Below, in pieces: positions 50,847 through 59,782 of a stretch of DNA of 64,000 nt. The position numbers and the translations under genes are program-made. Each line of letters opens with the position of its first letter. Position 1 is the stretch's first letter. The notes under the pieces are model-generated. The model saw nothing but the letters and a program-made list of their open reading frames with translations. It was not told where the DNA came from and did not search any database. Source of the stretch: Ferruginibacter sp. (lineage in GTDB: Bacteria > Bacteroidota > Bacteroidia > Chitinophagales > Chitinophagaceae); the NCBI GenBank assembly GCA_016786725.1, contig JAEUVU010000013.1, forward strand, positions 486,114 to 550,113, written 5' to 3'.

Positions 50847-52679
50847 ATGGGAATGGATAAAAATACGGTAATTGGTTTTGTGCTCATTGGAGCCTTACTG
50901 ATTGCCATGTTTGTCATTAACAGCCGAAGCAACCAGGCATATATGACAGAGAAGAAAAGGATAGAAGATTCAATAGCAGCAGCTAAACCAAAAACTGATC
51001 CGGCAGCAGCAAAGAAAGATTCAATTAAACTTGACTCACTATTAGCGGCTAAACAAAAAATATCGCCGGTATTTATTACAGACACTACTGAGCGGCAGGA
51101 TACTTTGGAAAATGAGGTGATTAAAATAGCTTTTACAAATAAAGGCGGCCAACCCAAAACAGTTGAATTAAAGAAGTTTAAGAAGTTTGATGGTAAGCCC
51201 CTGATACTGGTAAATGGAAATTTTAATAAGCTGTCGTATAAAATTAATACTGATAATAATCAAACTGCTGAAACCGGCGATATAGCTTTTGTAAGCAGTA
51301 AAAAAACAGTAAATGCAGATAAAGCACAAAGCATTTCTTTTGTACTCAAGGATTCCGCAGGCAGGGAAATCACTCATCAATATATACTCAAAGCGGATAG
51401 TTACCTGGTAGATTTTAACATCTCCATGACGGGTGGTGATAAATTGGTTTCTCAAAATGCCATTAACCTTTTATGGCAAACTGAAGCACCACAGGTAGAG
51501 AAAGATATCAGCTATGAAAGGCAACAAACCCATATCAGTTATCTGGAAAACGGTGACTATGATTTTGAATATGTGGGTTCGGGCGACGATATGAAGTTTG
51601 ATAAGGATCTTGAATGGCTTGCAGTAAAGCAACAGTTTTTTGTATCGGCTTTGGCGGCTAAAAATAAGTTTGAAAGCGGCACAATTACATGGACAGTACC
51701 TGCTGATTCGTTGCAAAAAATTACTCAGGCAGTTGCAAATGTAAAAGTACCGGTTACTGGTAAAACAACTGTACCGCTTCAATTGTATTACGGCCCCAGC
51801 GATTATACAATTTTGGCAGCAGCAAAAAATAAAATGGAAAACATTGTGCCTTATGGCAGCGGTGTGTTTGCATTTGTAAAATATATTAACCGCCATTTTT
51901 TATTACCGGTTTTTGACTTTTTAAGACAATATATTGCCAGCATGGGCATGGTAATCTTATTACTTACCCTTCTCATCCGTTTAATTACTTCCCCCATTCT
52001 GTATAAAAGTTATTTAAGCGGTGCAAAAATGAAAGCGCTTAAACCTGAAATTGACAGGCTTAAAGAAAAACATGGAGATGACAAACAGGCCTTCAGCATG
52101 GATCAGATGAAGCTGTGGAAATCAGCAGGTGTAAGTCCGCTTGGAGGATGTTTACCTGCTTTACTCCAGATTCCAATATTTATGTCATTGTATTATTTCT
52201 TTCAGTCTAATATTTCGTTGAGAGGACAAGATTTTTTATGGGCGAAAGACCTGGCAGCATATGATTCTATTGCTACCTTGCCATTCTCCATCCCCTTTTA
52301 TGGAGATCATGTGAGTTTATTCACCATTACAGCAACTGTAACAAGTTTAATTATCTCTATTTACAGCATGAGCAGTATGCAGGATAACAGTAATCCGGTA
52401 ATGAAATATATGCCGTATATTTTTCCGATACTCTTATTAGGAGTATTTAATAACCTGCCTGCAGCCTTAACCTGGTATTATACAGTATCAAATACAATAA
52501 CTCTTATTCTCCAGATTGTAATACAGAAATATATTATCAATCACGAAAAGATCCTGGCGCAGATTGAAGAGAACCGGAAGAAACCCGTAAAACAGAGTAA
52601 ATTTCAGGAGCGTTTGATGGCTATGCAGGAAAGCAATAAAAAGCTTCAGGAGATGAAAAAGAAAACAGGCAAAAATTAA
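50847..52679 (+). CDS. yidC: Membrane protein insertase YidC
   Basis: Inserts and folds inner-membrane proteins, alone or with SecYEG. The 610-residue protein has an N-terminal helix (TVIGFVLIGALLIAMFVI), a large periplasmic beta domain (about 40-340; GDIAFVSSKKTVNADK, YERQQTHISYLENGDYDF) and five core helices. The core starts at GMVILLLTLLIRLITSPIL with the conserved positively charged groove Arg and continues in LPALLQIPIFMSLYYFFQS, with later helices around SLIISIYSMSSM and MKYMPYIFPILLLGVFNNL. The C-terminus is basic and Lys-rich. ATG 50847 is used; ATG 50853 is an alternative. Single gene between two terminators. Confidence 0.95.
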   Translation: MGMDKNTVIGFVLIGALLIAMFVINSRSNQAYMTEKKRIEDSIAAAKPKTDPAAAKKDSIKLDSLLAAKQKISPVFITDTTERQDTLENEVIKIAFTNKGGQPKTVELKKFKKFDGKPLILVNGNFNKLSYKINTDNNQTAETGDIAFVSSKKTVNADKAQSISFVLKDSAGREITHQYILKADSYLVDFNISMTGGDKLVSQNAINLLWQTEAPQVEKDISYERQQTHISYLENGDYDFEYVGSGDDMKFDKDLEWLAVKQQFFVSALAAKNKFESGTITWTVPADSLQKITQAVANVKVPVTGKTTVPLQLYYGPSDYTILAAAKNKMENIVPYGSGVFAFVKYINRHFLLPVFDFLRQYIASMGMVILLLTLLIRLITSPILYKSYLSGAKMKALKPEIDRLKEKHGDDKQAFSMDQMKLWKSAGVSPLGGCLPALLQIPIFMSLYYFFQSNISLRGQDFLWAKDLAAYDSIATLPFSIPFYGDHVSLFTITATVTSLIISIYSMSSMQDNSNPVMKYMPYIFPILLLGVFNNLPAALTWYYTVSNTITLILQIVIQKYIINHEKILAQIEENRKKPVKQSKFQERLMAMQESNKKLQEMKKKTGKN

Positions 52680-52700
52680 TTTAAAAGTTAAAGATTTCAT

Positions 52701-52735
52701 AACCTGCAAACCACTAAAGGCTTGCAGGTTTTTTA
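52701..52735 (+). terminator. Terminator after yidC
   Basis: Perfect 9-bp stem AACCTGCAA (52701-52709) / TTGCAGGTT (52722-52730) followed by T4. Confidence 0.85.
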
Positions 52736-52785
52736 TTTGTATTTCTGGCATGGGTTTTATTATCTTTAGAAAAGAATAAAAGAAA

Positions 52786-53436
52786 ATGAAAGAAACCAGT
52801 AAATTGATTTTAACTATAGCTTTAACTGTTACCAGTTTTTTTGCAAATGCTCAACGCAATATTGCCGAAGCCTCCATCATTTATGATATGGAAATTCAAA
52901 CCGGAAATAATAAATTATCGGGAGCTACTACAACGGTTTACCTGAAAGGAAATAACAGCCGTACAGATATGGCCAGCACCTTAGGAAAGGAAATAACTAT
53001 TTATAATTCTAAAACAAACAATGCAGTTATCTTAAAAGAGTTCAGCGGCCAGAAATTAATGATTACACTTACAAAAGACAACTGGGCGGCAAAGAACAAA
53101 ATGTACAGCAATGTCAAATTCGAGCTTACTGGTGAATCTAAAACAATAGCTGGCTTTAATACCAAAAAGGCGATTGCAAAAATGGCTGACGGTAAAACAT
53201 TTGAAGTGTATTATACGCCTGAATTGATACCGGCCAATAAGGATTATGATGTTACATTCAGTAACCTCCCGGGTCTGCCTGTTCAATATGAAATTGAATC
53301 GGGTAAAACAAAATTTAAATATACACTTACTAAAATAAATTATGATCCGGTACAGGTTTCATTGTTTGATTTTCCTGCATCAGGATACAGAACGATGACC
53401 TACGAGGAAAATCAAAATCTGAAAAAAGGGAATTAA
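52786..53436 (+). CDS. Secreted DUF4412-like/GLPGLI-like protein
   Basis: A 216-residue exported protein with signal peptide (LILTIALTVTSFFANA, cleaved before QRNIAEA). The mature part is a run of beta strands: EASIIYDMEIQTGNNK, TTTVYLKGNNSRTDMAS, KEITIYNSKTNNAVILKE, TIAGFNTKKAIAKMADG, KTFEVYYTPEL and a late NLPGLPVQYEIESGKTKF. The NLPGLPVQYE segment and the pattern of strands resemble DUF4412 and GLPGLI-type proteins of Bacteroidota, probably periplasmic or outer-membrane lipid-facing proteins of unknown function. No metal or catalytic motif is seen. It stands alone and is convergent with the next gene across a shared terminator. Confidence 0.7.
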   Translation: MKETSKLILTIALTVTSFFANAQRNIAEASIIYDMEIQTGNNKLSGATTTVYLKGNNSRTDMASTLGKEITIYNSKTNNAVILKEFSGQKLMITLTKDNWAAKNKMYSNVKFELTGESKTIAGFNTKKAIAKMADGKTFEVYYTPELIPANKDYDVTFSNLPGLPVQYEIESGKTKFKYTLTKINYDPVQVSLFDFPASGYRTMTYEENQNLKKGN

Positions 53437-53453
53437 TAAAAGCAATCAGAAAT

Positions 53454-53480
53454 AAAAGCCTGAAAAATTCAGGCCTTTTT
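53454..53480. terminator. Bidirectional terminator between convergent genes
   Basis: GCCTGAA (53458-53464) / TTCAGGC (53468-53474) flanked by AAAA on the left and CTTTTT on the right, so it can act on both strands between genes ending at 53436 and 53479. Confidence 0.75.
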
Positions 53481-53829
53481 AATGAGTTTTGATGACAAGT
53501 TTTACCCCGGTATATCCCTGCTTCATTTCAGGAACAGCAAAAACCTGTTTATGTGGAATAATATAAACAGTATTACCTTTTTGATAAGTAAGCAATGTTT
53601 TATTTAAATAGGAAGCTCCATTTACCTGCTGGTTAGCAAGTAAACTCCCGGTATATTTTAAACCGGTTTTAAGATTAAGAGCAATTGAATTTCTTAAAGA
53701 ATTTCCGGAATTAATGTTAAGTGCAACTTTAGACTTGTTCTTTTTTCCAATGCCTTTATCAGCCATAGCACTGAAACCTATGCCGCTAAGCATAAGAACA
53801 ATCAGCATCATTTTGGCCTTTTTTAACAT
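53479..53829 (-). CDS. Small exported protein of unknown function
   Basis: A 116-residue protein with a signal peptide (KMMLIVLMLSGIGFSAMADK, cleaved around ADKG). The basic mature part (KGIGKKNKSKVALNINSGNS) is followed by strands LKTGLKYTGSLLANQQVNG, KTLLTYQKGNTVYIIPHKQV and GYTGVKLVIKTH. I do not recognise the family. The TVYIIPHKQ and basic character suggest a small periplasmic or surface-attached protein. It is a one-gene unit, and the 160-base divergent gap to the TPR gene is AT-rich without other features. Confidence 0.6.
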   Translation of the reverse strand: MLKKAKMMLIVLMLSGIGFSAMADKGIGKKNKSKVALNINSGNSLRNSIALNLKTGLKYTGSLLANQQVNGASYLNKTLLTYQKGNTVYIIPHKQVFAVPEMKQGYTGVKLVIKTH

Positions 53830-53989
53830 TGGGTTTTAAGATTTATGAAACAAATATATTGAAAAATAATCGGTATTTCCATACCATCCATCAATTCTTT
53901 TTACATTCTTTTAACAGTAATATTTAAATAATGTTGCAAAAAGTTGATTTTTCCTTTAAAACTTACTAATTTACAATAACCTACAGCCC

Positions 53990-55411
53990 ATGAGTAAATA
54001 TCCTTATCGTCAGGACAGAGAGGAAATTAAGGCATTACTTTTACAATTTGATAACCTCAAAGCAGGCAAATCCAACTCTTTTATTGAAGAAGAATCCTTT
54101 GAACGCATTATTGATTATTTTGATGAGAAAGAGCAACTGAGCCAGGCTTTGGAAGCAGCAGAGTACGGAATTGAACAATACCCTTATTCAGCCATGCTGC
54201 TCTTAAAAAAAGCTGATATTTTAATAGCACTTAAACATTACAAAGAAGCGCTATTTACTCTTGAGCAGGCCGAAGTACTTGACAGCAGAGACACCAACCT
54301 TTTTATTTTAAAAACAGATGCCTACCTGGCATTGGATATGCAGCAAAAAGCGGCTGACGTTCTGGAAGCAGCCATACATGATTTTGAAGGAGATGAAAGG
54401 CTTGACCTTTTATTTGAGTTAGCAGATGTTTATGACGACTACGAGAACTTTGAAAAAGTTTTTGATTGCCTTAAAATGATATTGGAACAGGATCCGAATA
54501 ATGAAGAAGCTTTGTATAAGATATGTTTCTGGACCGATTTTACAGGTAGAAATGAAGAGGGAATACGTTTACACCAAAAAATAATCGAAGATTTTCCTTT
54601 TAACGAACTGGCGTGGTTTAACCTGGCTGCTGCTTACCAGGGCTTAAAGCTGTATGAGAAGGCCATTGATGCCTATGAATATGCTGTGGCCATTGATGAA
54701 AAGTTTGATTTTGCATTGCGAAATATGGGCGATGCTTACATACGTTTGCGCAAATACAAGAATGCTGTTGAGGTATTGGAAAGGGTGCTGGAACTTGCAA
54801 GGCCAGAGGATGTTATTTACGAAGCTATAGGACATTGCTACGATAAGATGGGTAATTATGCCCAGGCCAGGTTTTACTACCGAAAAGCAAGCCATCTTAA
54901 CAGCGAGGATACACAACTTAATTATAAGATTGCCTGCACGTATATGAATGAGGCTAACTGGGACAGTGCAATAAAGAACCTCGAAATCGCTTTGCGTATC
55001 CATCGCCTGCAACCGGAGTATAACCTGGCAATAGGCCAATGTTATGTAGAAATGAATAAACTGGATGAAGCCATTACTTACTTTGGAAATGTGGTGAGGA
55101 TAAGGCCTAAAAATATCAATGGCTGGACGGAATTGCTGAAATGCCTTTATAAAGCTGAAATGCTGGAGGAAGCGCTTGAATATGCAGGCTTTGCCTTTGA
55201 ACAAACCGATGGCAAACCTATTTTTCTTTTTTACAAAAGTGCCGTATTATATGCTATGGGCAAATCAAAGGAAGCGCTGCTTCATCTGGAAACAGGTATG
55301 TCCAGAAACCCTAAACTGGTTAAAAAATTTATAGAAATCAATCCTTCTATTTTACAGGTACAACAGGTAGTTGATCTGATAGCACATTATAAAAAGCGAA
55401 ACTCCATTTAA
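53990..55411 (+). CDS. Tetratricopeptide repeat protein
   Basis: A 473-residue cytosolic protein made almost wholly of TPR-like helix pairs, about 11 units. Clear ones are LLKKADILIALKHYKEALFT, LAWFNLAAAYQGLKLYEKAI with DAYEYAVAIDEKFDFALRNM, GDAYIRLRKYKNAVEVLERV, YEAIGHCYDKMGNYAQARFY and YNLAIGQCYVEMNKLDEAIT. No signal peptide or catalytic domain is present. Such scaffolds bind partner proteins; none is suggested by neighbours, though comA follows 81 bases downstream with its own promoter-like element. The acidic N-terminus (FDNLKAGKSNSFIEEESFER) is typical of a conserved Chitinophagaceae family. Confidence 0.85.
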   Translation: MSKYPYRQDREEIKALLLQFDNLKAGKSNSFIEEESFERIIDYFDEKEQLSQALEAAEYGIEQYPYSAMLLLKKADILIALKHYKEALFTLEQAEVLDSRDTNLFILKTDAYLALDMQQKAADVLEAAIHDFEGDERLDLLFELADVYDDYENFEKVFDCLKMILEQDPNNEEALYKICFWTDFTGRNEEGIRLHQKIIEDFPFNELAWFNLAAAYQGLKLYEKAIDAYEYAVAIDEKFDFALRNMGDAYIRLRKYKNAVEVLERVLELARPEDVIYEAIGHCYDKMGNYAQARFYYRKASHLNSEDTQLNYKIACTYMNEANWDSAIKNLEIALRIHRLQPEYNLAIGQCYVEMNKLDEAITYFGNVVRIRPKNINGWTELLKCLYKAEMLEEALEYAGFAFEQTDGKPIFLFYKSAVLYAMGKSKEALLHLETGMSRNPKLVKKFIEINPSILQVQQVVDLIAHYKKRNSI

Positions 55412-55464
55412 GTGCTAATTTTTGAAACCTGATCTGCAGCATAATTTTATTAAAGTGCATAAGT

Positions 55465-55472
55465 TATCTTTG
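55465..55472 (+). promoter_or_regulatory. TATCTTTG -7 element before comA
   Basis: Exact TANNTTTG match 20 bases before the comA start codon. Confidence 0.5.
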
Positions 55473-55492
55473 CACACTAAATTATATTTTCA

Positions 55493-56263
55493 ATGAATTT
55501 TAATCTTTCTCAGATACCAGACCGAAATCTTAAACCACGTGATCATGGAATTACCATGGTGATGGATAAAGGTTTGAGTGTGGAAGAAGCCCGGAATTTT
55601 ATGAGCGCCACCCATCCGCATGTGGATGTGGTTAAGCTTGGTTTTGGAACTTCGTTTGTAACACCAAACCTGAAAGAAAAACTGGAAGTGTACCGGTCAT
55701 ATGATATGCCCATCTATTTCGGTGGCACTTTGTTTGAAGCATTTTTGATACGCAACCAGTTTGAGGATTATATAAATGTTTGTAAAGAATTTGGTGTTAG
55801 CTATATGGAAGTAAGTGATGGATCCATCGAAATTCCTCATGCTGAAAAGTGCGGCTATATAGAAAAACTGGCTAAAGTTGGTGTGGTATTGAGTGAGGTT
55901 GGCAGTAAAGATGCTGCACATATTATTCCTCCTTACAAGTGGATAGAACTGATGAGGGCTGAACTTTCTGCAGGTTCAACTTATGTAATTGCTGAAGCAA
56001 GGGAAGCCGGTAATGTAGGTATTTACAGGGGCACCGGTGAAGTGAGGGAAGGCCTGGTACAGGAGATTCTTACACAGATACCCGAAGAGAAAATTATTTG
56101 GGAAGCACCGCAAAAAGCACAGCAGCTTTACTTTTTAGAATTGATTGGCTGTAATGTAAACCTTGGTAATATTGCGCCAAACGAAGTAATTCCTTTGGAG
56201 GCAATGCGTATTGGTTTGCGTGGAGATACATTTCATCTGTATCTGAATAAAGAAAAGGCTTAA
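55493..56263 (+). CDS. comA: Phosphosulfolactate synthase (ComA family)
   Basis: The family adds sulfite to phosphoenolpyruvate to give (R)-3-phosphosulfolactate, first known from coenzyme M synthesis in methanogens. The 256-residue TIM-barrel protein has GITMVMDKGLSVEEARNFM, VDVVKLGFGTSFV (barrel strand with the substrate Lys), PIYFGGTLFEAFLIRNQFED, VSYMEVSDGSIEIPHAEKCG, VLSEVGSKDAAHIIPP, TYVIAEAREAGNVGIYRGTG and GLRGDTFHLYL, all family hallmarks. Bacteroidota do not make coenzyme M. Phosphosulfolactate may instead feed sulfonate or sulfonolipid-type compounds; that role is inference. The stop shares one base with the aroE start (TAATG), so the pair is coupled. It has its own promoter-like element. 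Confidence 0.88.
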   Translation: MNFNLSQIPDRNLKPRDHGITMVMDKGLSVEEARNFMSATHPHVDVVKLGFGTSFVTPNLKEKLEVYRSYDMPIYFGGTLFEAFLIRNQFEDYINVCKEFGVSYMEVSDGSIEIPHAEKCGYIEKLAKVGVVLSEVGSKDAAHIIPPYKWIELMRAELSAGSTYVIAEAREAGNVGIYRGTGEVREGLVQEILTQIPEEKIIWEAPQKAQQLYFLELIGCNVNLGNIAPNEVIPLEAMRIGLRGDTFHLYLNKEKA

Positions 56264-57003
56264 TGAAAACATACGGCACTATCGGATTTCCATTAACCTA
56301 CTCTTTTTCCAGGCAATATTTTACCGAAAAAATTGAAAAGGAAGGGATACCGGATTCGGTGTATTATTCTTTTCCCTTACAAAGCGTTGATGAATTACCT
56401 GAGCTTCTGAAAAATAATCCATCCATTAGAGGGCTCGCCGTAACAATTCCTTATAAGGAAAAAGTGCTGAAATTTGCCACTCATCTCTCTGAAGAAGTAA
56501 AACAGGTTGGCGCTGCAAACTGCATTAAAGTAAGGGGAAATGAATTGACAGCATATAACACTGACATTATTGGTTTTGAAAAGTCATTTGTTAAGAACCT
56601 TCAACCTTTTCATAAAAAAGCCCTGGTGCTGGGAACCGGCGGCGCTTCCAAAGCTGTTCAATATGTTCTTAAAAAACTGGGCATCGGGTTTCTGGTGGTT
56701 TCAAGAAATGTGTCAGACATTGATAACCATATTCAGTACAGCCAGGTGAATGCAGGCATACTCAATGAACATACAATTATTGTGAATGCTACACCGCTGG
56801 GCATGTCGCCTGCCGAAGATACCTGCCCCGACCTGCCTTATCATTTATTAACACCGGAGCATTACTTGTTTGACCTGGTTTACAAACCCGCTAAAACTTT
56901 ATTTTTACAAAAAGGAGAACAGCAGGGAGCCACTATTATTAATGGATTTGAAATGCTGATAATACAGGCGGATGAAAACTGGAACCGGTGGGATGAAGAT
57001 TAA
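56263..57003 (+). CDS. aroE: Shikimate dehydrogenase
   Basis: Reduces 3-dehydroshikimate with NADPH in the shikimate pathway. The 246-residue protein has the N-terminal substrate domain (TYGTIGFPLTYSFSRQYF; the S-x-S type region, GLAVTIPYKEKVLKF with catalytic Lys and the Asn/Asp of AYNTDIIGFEKSF). The Rossmann domain has KALVLGTGGASKAVQYVLKK and the NATPLGM motif (VNATPLGMSPAEDTCPDLPY). The length is normal for Bacteroidota AroE. It shares one base with comA and overlaps the convergent thioesterase gene by 4 bases. Confidence 0.95.
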   Translation: MKTYGTIGFPLTYSFSRQYFTEKIEKEGIPDSVYYSFPLQSVDELPELLKNNPSIRGLAVTIPYKEKVLKFATHLSEEVKQVGAANCIKVRGNELTAYNTDIIGFEKSFVKNLQPFHKKALVLGTGGASKAVQYVLKKLGIGFLVVSRNVSDIDNHIQYSQVNAGILNEHTIIVNATPLGMSPAEDTCPDLPYHLLTPEHYLFDLVYKPAKTLFLQKGEQQGATIINGFEMLIIQADENWNRWDED

Positions 57004-57431
57004 CCTTCCAGGATCATCTTTAATTTTTCAGGAATGACTGCCACTTTTTTTGCTTCATAATCATAACAAACCATACCTGTTTTTGCATTGGCCAGTAAAA
57101 CATTTTCACCAATACGGTTTGCAAGAAGCCGGTAGTATAATTCAAATCCAACTCTTGAAATTTCGCCGACGCTCAATTTTACTTCCACAACATCACCGTA
57201 AAAAGATTCATTCTTGAATTCAATAGCAAGATCGCTCATAATGAGGCCGACGCCTTCAATTTTTAATTCAGAAAAACCATATTGTTTCAGCCATTGCATC
57301 CTTGCTTCGTGAATGATGCTCACAAATGCATCATTGCCCACATGATTGCCGTAGTTGATATCGGCAATGCGAACGGGAATAGTAAACGTTCCAATTACCT
57401 TTTCAGGGATGTCTATTTTAATTCTTGCCAT
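57000..57431 (-). CDS. Acyl-CoA thioesterase (4HBT hotdog fold)
   Basis: A 143-residue hotdog-fold protein. The pattern VRIADINYGNHVGNDAFVSI is the 4-hydroxybenzoyl-CoA thioesterase motif with Asp and Asn/His in the active-site helix, followed by LKQYGFSELKIEGVGLIMSD and the strand set AIEFKNESFYGDVVEVKLSV and FELYYRLLANRIGENVLLAN. The length fits a single domain that works as a dimer or tetramer. The substrate acyl group is unknown. It overlaps rdgB by 14 bases on the same strand and aroE by 4 bases tail-to-tail. Confidence 0.85.
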   Translation of the reverse strand: MARIKIDIPEKVIGTFTIPVRIADINYGNHVGNDAFVSIIHEARMQWLKQYGFSELKIEGVGLIMSDLAIEFKNESFYGDVVEVKLSVGEISRVGFELYYRLLANRIGENVLLANAKTGMVCYDYEAKKVAVIPEKLKMILEG

Positions 57432-57999
57432 TTAAAAAGTTTATCAGTTTTTCCATTGCTTTTTTGCGGTGGCTGAATTTGTTTTTCTCTGCCATATCCA
57501 TTTCTGCAAAGGTTTTATCGCTGCCTGTTGGTACAAAAACCGGATCGTAGCCAAAACCATTAACACCTTTTCTTTCTGCAATAATTCTTCCTTCGCAAAT
57601 GCCTTCAAAAAAATATTCTTTCTCATCCAATAGCAATGATATTACTGTTCTGAAACGGGCAGTTTTATTTTCAAAAGGCTGAAGTTTACCCAGCAATTTA
57701 TCAATGTTATCATCAAAACTTCTTGCGTTACCTGCATAGCGGGCGCTTTTTACGCCGGGCCCGCCGTTTAATGCTTCTACTTCAAGCCCGGTATCTTCAC
57801 TAAAACAATTTTGTTTTGTTATTTCAAAAATGGTTTTCGATTTTTCTGTAGCGTTGGCCTGCAGGGTATCATGGGGTTCAGGAATATCAATGTCAATGCC
57901 TGCTTCTTTTAAGGTTATCACATTAAAACGGCTGCCTAATACAGCCCGAACCTCTTCAACCTTATTTTGATTATTGGTGGCGAAAATTAGATTATTCAC
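57418..57999 (-). CDS. rdgB: XTP/dITP diphosphatase RdgB (HAM1)
   Basis: Hydrolyses non-canonical purine nucleoside triphosphates such as ITP, dITP and XTP, keeping them out of DNA and RNA. The 193-residue protein has LIFATNNQNKVEEVRAVLG (the T-x-N-x-x-K motif), FSEDTGLEVEALNGGPGVKS with the metal-binding acidic residues, ARYAGNARSFDDNIDKLL, and ARFRTVISLLLDEKEYFFEG, then FGYDPVFVPTGSDKTFAEMD. The length is normal. The start is GTG (57997-57999), as no ATG lies in frame before the conserved LIFATNNQNK. It overlaps the thioesterase gene by 14 bases. Confidence 0.94.
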   Translation of the reverse strand: MNNLIFATNNQNKVEEVRAVLGSRFNVITLKEAGIDIDIPEPHDTLQANATEKSKTIFEITKQNCFSEDTGLEVEALNGGPGVKSARYAGNARSFDDNIDKLLGKLQPFENKTARFRTVISLLLDEKEYFFEGICEGRIIAERKGVNGFGYDPVFVPTGSDKTFAEMDMAEKNKFSHRKKAMEKLINFLNGKN

Positions 58000-58011
58000 A
58001 GTTGTGTTTTA

Positions 58012-58512
58012 TCAGATTGAAAATATCTTTTTAAGGCAGGCCCACAACTTCATCTTTTCATTTTTATCTTTTTGTAATTCATTTAATGCAACCGATGAAA
58101 GATAAACCTGGTTATTGAATTGCTGAACCTGGTAATGCGGAAACTGCAATGGTAATTCTATTGCAGCAGCATCCAGGCCAAACAAAAACACTTTTTCAGC
58201 TTTTAACTGTTCGGCTAAAACTGAATAACCAAGCCCGGGATTTTTACAAAGGTTAACCAGTGCAATATCGGCCATGCTTAATTTGCATGCGGTTAAAATA
58301 CCCATCAAAAAACTCAGTTCTTCTTCGGGTAAATAAATGGCTGTTTCACAATCAACCAGTATGGTTATTCTTTTTTGATTGGTTCCTAAAAAACCAATCG
58401 AAGATGCTGGTATTTCAGATGAACCCGATTTGTGCGAATCTAAATCGTACAGACCTTTACTGTACAAACCCTGTAGAATTATATCCGGAAGTTGAATATT
58501 GTCTAAACTCAT
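58012..58512 (-). CDS. Conserved hypothetical protein, 166 aa
   Basis: I do not recognise this family. The product begins at ATG 58510-58512 (MSLDNIQLPDIILQGLYSKG); a TTG 15 bases upstream is less likely. It is soluble, with a Rossmann-like alternation of strands and helices: RITILVDCETAIYLPEEELS, FLMGILTACKLSMADIALVN, VLAEQLKAEKVFLFGLDAAA and VQQFNNQVYLSSVALNELQK, then a basic C-terminal helix ending in KKIFSI. The single-domain size and LVNL...VFLFG strands suggest a degenerate nucleotide-binding fold, and it might correspond to an accessory replication subunit, but that is a guess. It is 12 bases upstream of rdgB on the same strand, so co-transcription is likely. Confidence 0.65.
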   Translation of the reverse strand: MSLDNIQLPDIILQGLYSKGLYDLDSHKSGSSEIPASSIGFLGTNQKRITILVDCETAIYLPEEELSFLMGILTACKLSMADIALVNLCKNPGLGYSVLAEQLKAEKVFLFGLDAAAIELPLQFPHYQVQQFNNQVYLSSVALNELQKDKNEKMKLWACLKKIFSI

Positions 58513-58568
58513 AATCTTGTAAAACAAACTATTGCTTTTTTCGTTTCTTTGCCGTAAAATTAACGAAT

Positions 58569-59633
58569 ATGATTGCAGCTGAAAATATTAATATTACCAA
58601 AGCAGAGCGGAGTAAACTTACCGATATTAATCTTGAAAATATACCTTTTGGAAAATACTTTACCGATCACATGCTGGAAGTGGAATATGAAGACGGAGAG
58701 TGGAAAAATGCTGAGATAAAACCTTATCAACCTTTACTACTTGATCCTTCATTGGCAGCCCTGCATTACGGGCAGGCAATTTTTGAAGGTATAAAAGCCT
58801 ACAAAAACGAAGCAGGAGAAGTTTCAGTATTCCGCCCTTTAGATAACTATAAGCGATTTAATATTTCTGCCGAAAGAATGCAGATGCCGCAGGTACCCGA
58901 AGATATTTTTATGGAAGGTATGCGTATGCTGATTGAACTGGACAAGAACTGGATACCTCAGCAGGATGACCATTCCCTGTACATCCGGCCGTTTATGTTC
59001 AGCAGCGATAGCATGATAGGCGTGAGGCCAAGTGAAAAGTATAAGTTTATGATCATTCTCAGCCCCACAGGCCCCTATTATAATACGCCCATGCGTATTT
59101 ATGTAGAGGAGCATTACGTAAGAGCTGTGCCGGGCGGTGTTGGATACGCAAAAGCTGCCGGCAATTATGGTGGCGCCATGTATGCCACTGCACAGGCAAA
59201 ACTTAAGGGTTACGACCAGGTTTTGTGGACCGACGCTTTTGAACATAAATATGTACAGGAATGCGGTACCATGAATGTTTTCTTTATTATTGGCAATACC
59301 GCTATTACCCCCGACCTGAAAGAAGGAACCATACTGGCCGGTGTTACCAGGGATAGCACCATGGTTATGTTGAGGGAAATGGGTTTTAATGTAGAAGAAA
59401 GAGCTTTGAGCATAGATGACGTTATCTCAGCATATAATGCCGGTATTTTATATGAAGTGTTTGGAACCGGTACGGCAGCTACTATTTCTATGATAAAGGA
59501 GTTGAGGTACAAGGATTTTGTAATGAAATTTGAGGTAGATAGCTGGAAAACAGCACCTGAGGTAAAAAGTAGGCTAAATGCCATCCGCTACGGGCAGGCA
59601 ACCGATAACCATGGCTGGATGTATAAAATTTAA
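58569..59633 (+). CDS. ilvE: Branched-chain amino acid aminotransferase
   Basis: Interconverts Leu, Ile and Val with their 2-oxo acids, using PLP. The 354-residue class IV transaminase has ALHYGQAIFEGIKAYKNEAG, VFRPLDNYKRFNISAERMQM, YIRPFMFSSDSMIGVRPSEK, the PLP-Lys region PGGVGYAKAAGNYGGAMYAT (Lys in GYAKAAGNYG) and VQECGTMNVFFIIGNTAITP, and GTGTAATISMIKELRY for phosphate binding. The longer length is that of the type I (eukaryote-like) BCAT group. It can also supply branched-chain primers to FabH. It is divergent from the hypothetical gene by 56 bases and ends in a terminator. Confidence 0.94.
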   Translation: MIAAENINITKAERSKLTDINLENIPFGKYFTDHMLEVEYEDGEWKNAEIKPYQPLLLDPSLAALHYGQAIFEGIKAYKNEAGEVSVFRPLDNYKRFNISAERMQMPQVPEDIFMEGMRMLIELDKNWIPQQDDHSLYIRPFMFSSDSMIGVRPSEKYKFMIILSPTGPYYNTPMRIYVEEHYVRAVPGGVGYAKAAGNYGGAMYATAQAKLKGYDQVLWTDAFEHKYVQECGTMNVFFIIGNTAITPDLKEGTILAGVTRDSTMVMLREMGFNVEERALSIDDVISAYNAGILYEVFGTGTAATISMIKELRYKDFVMKFEVDSWKTAPEVKSRLNAIRYGQATDNHGWMYKI

Positions 59634-59658
59634 GCCTGTAAAACTGATATATTAACAT

Positions 59659-59687
59659 TAAAACCGCCTGTAAAAGCGGTTTTTTTG
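59659..59687 (+). terminator. Terminator after ilvE
   Basis: Perfect 7-bp stem AAACCGC (59661-59667) / GCGGTTT (59676-59682) followed by T4-5. Confidence 0.8.
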
Positions 59688-59749
59688 TGAGATGTTGATA
59701 AAATTTGATTTTTTTTAGTTTTTAGTTTCCAAAATCAAATCATAAATCC

Positions 59750-59757
59750 TACCTTTG
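59750..59757 (+). promoter_or_regulatory. TACCTTTG -7 element before rpsL
   Basis: Exact TANNTTTG match 25 bases before the rpsL start, in an AT-rich stretch. No good TTG is seen at the right distance. Confidence 0.55.
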
Positions 59758-59782
59758 CCGTCCGAAAAATAAACGGTACAAA

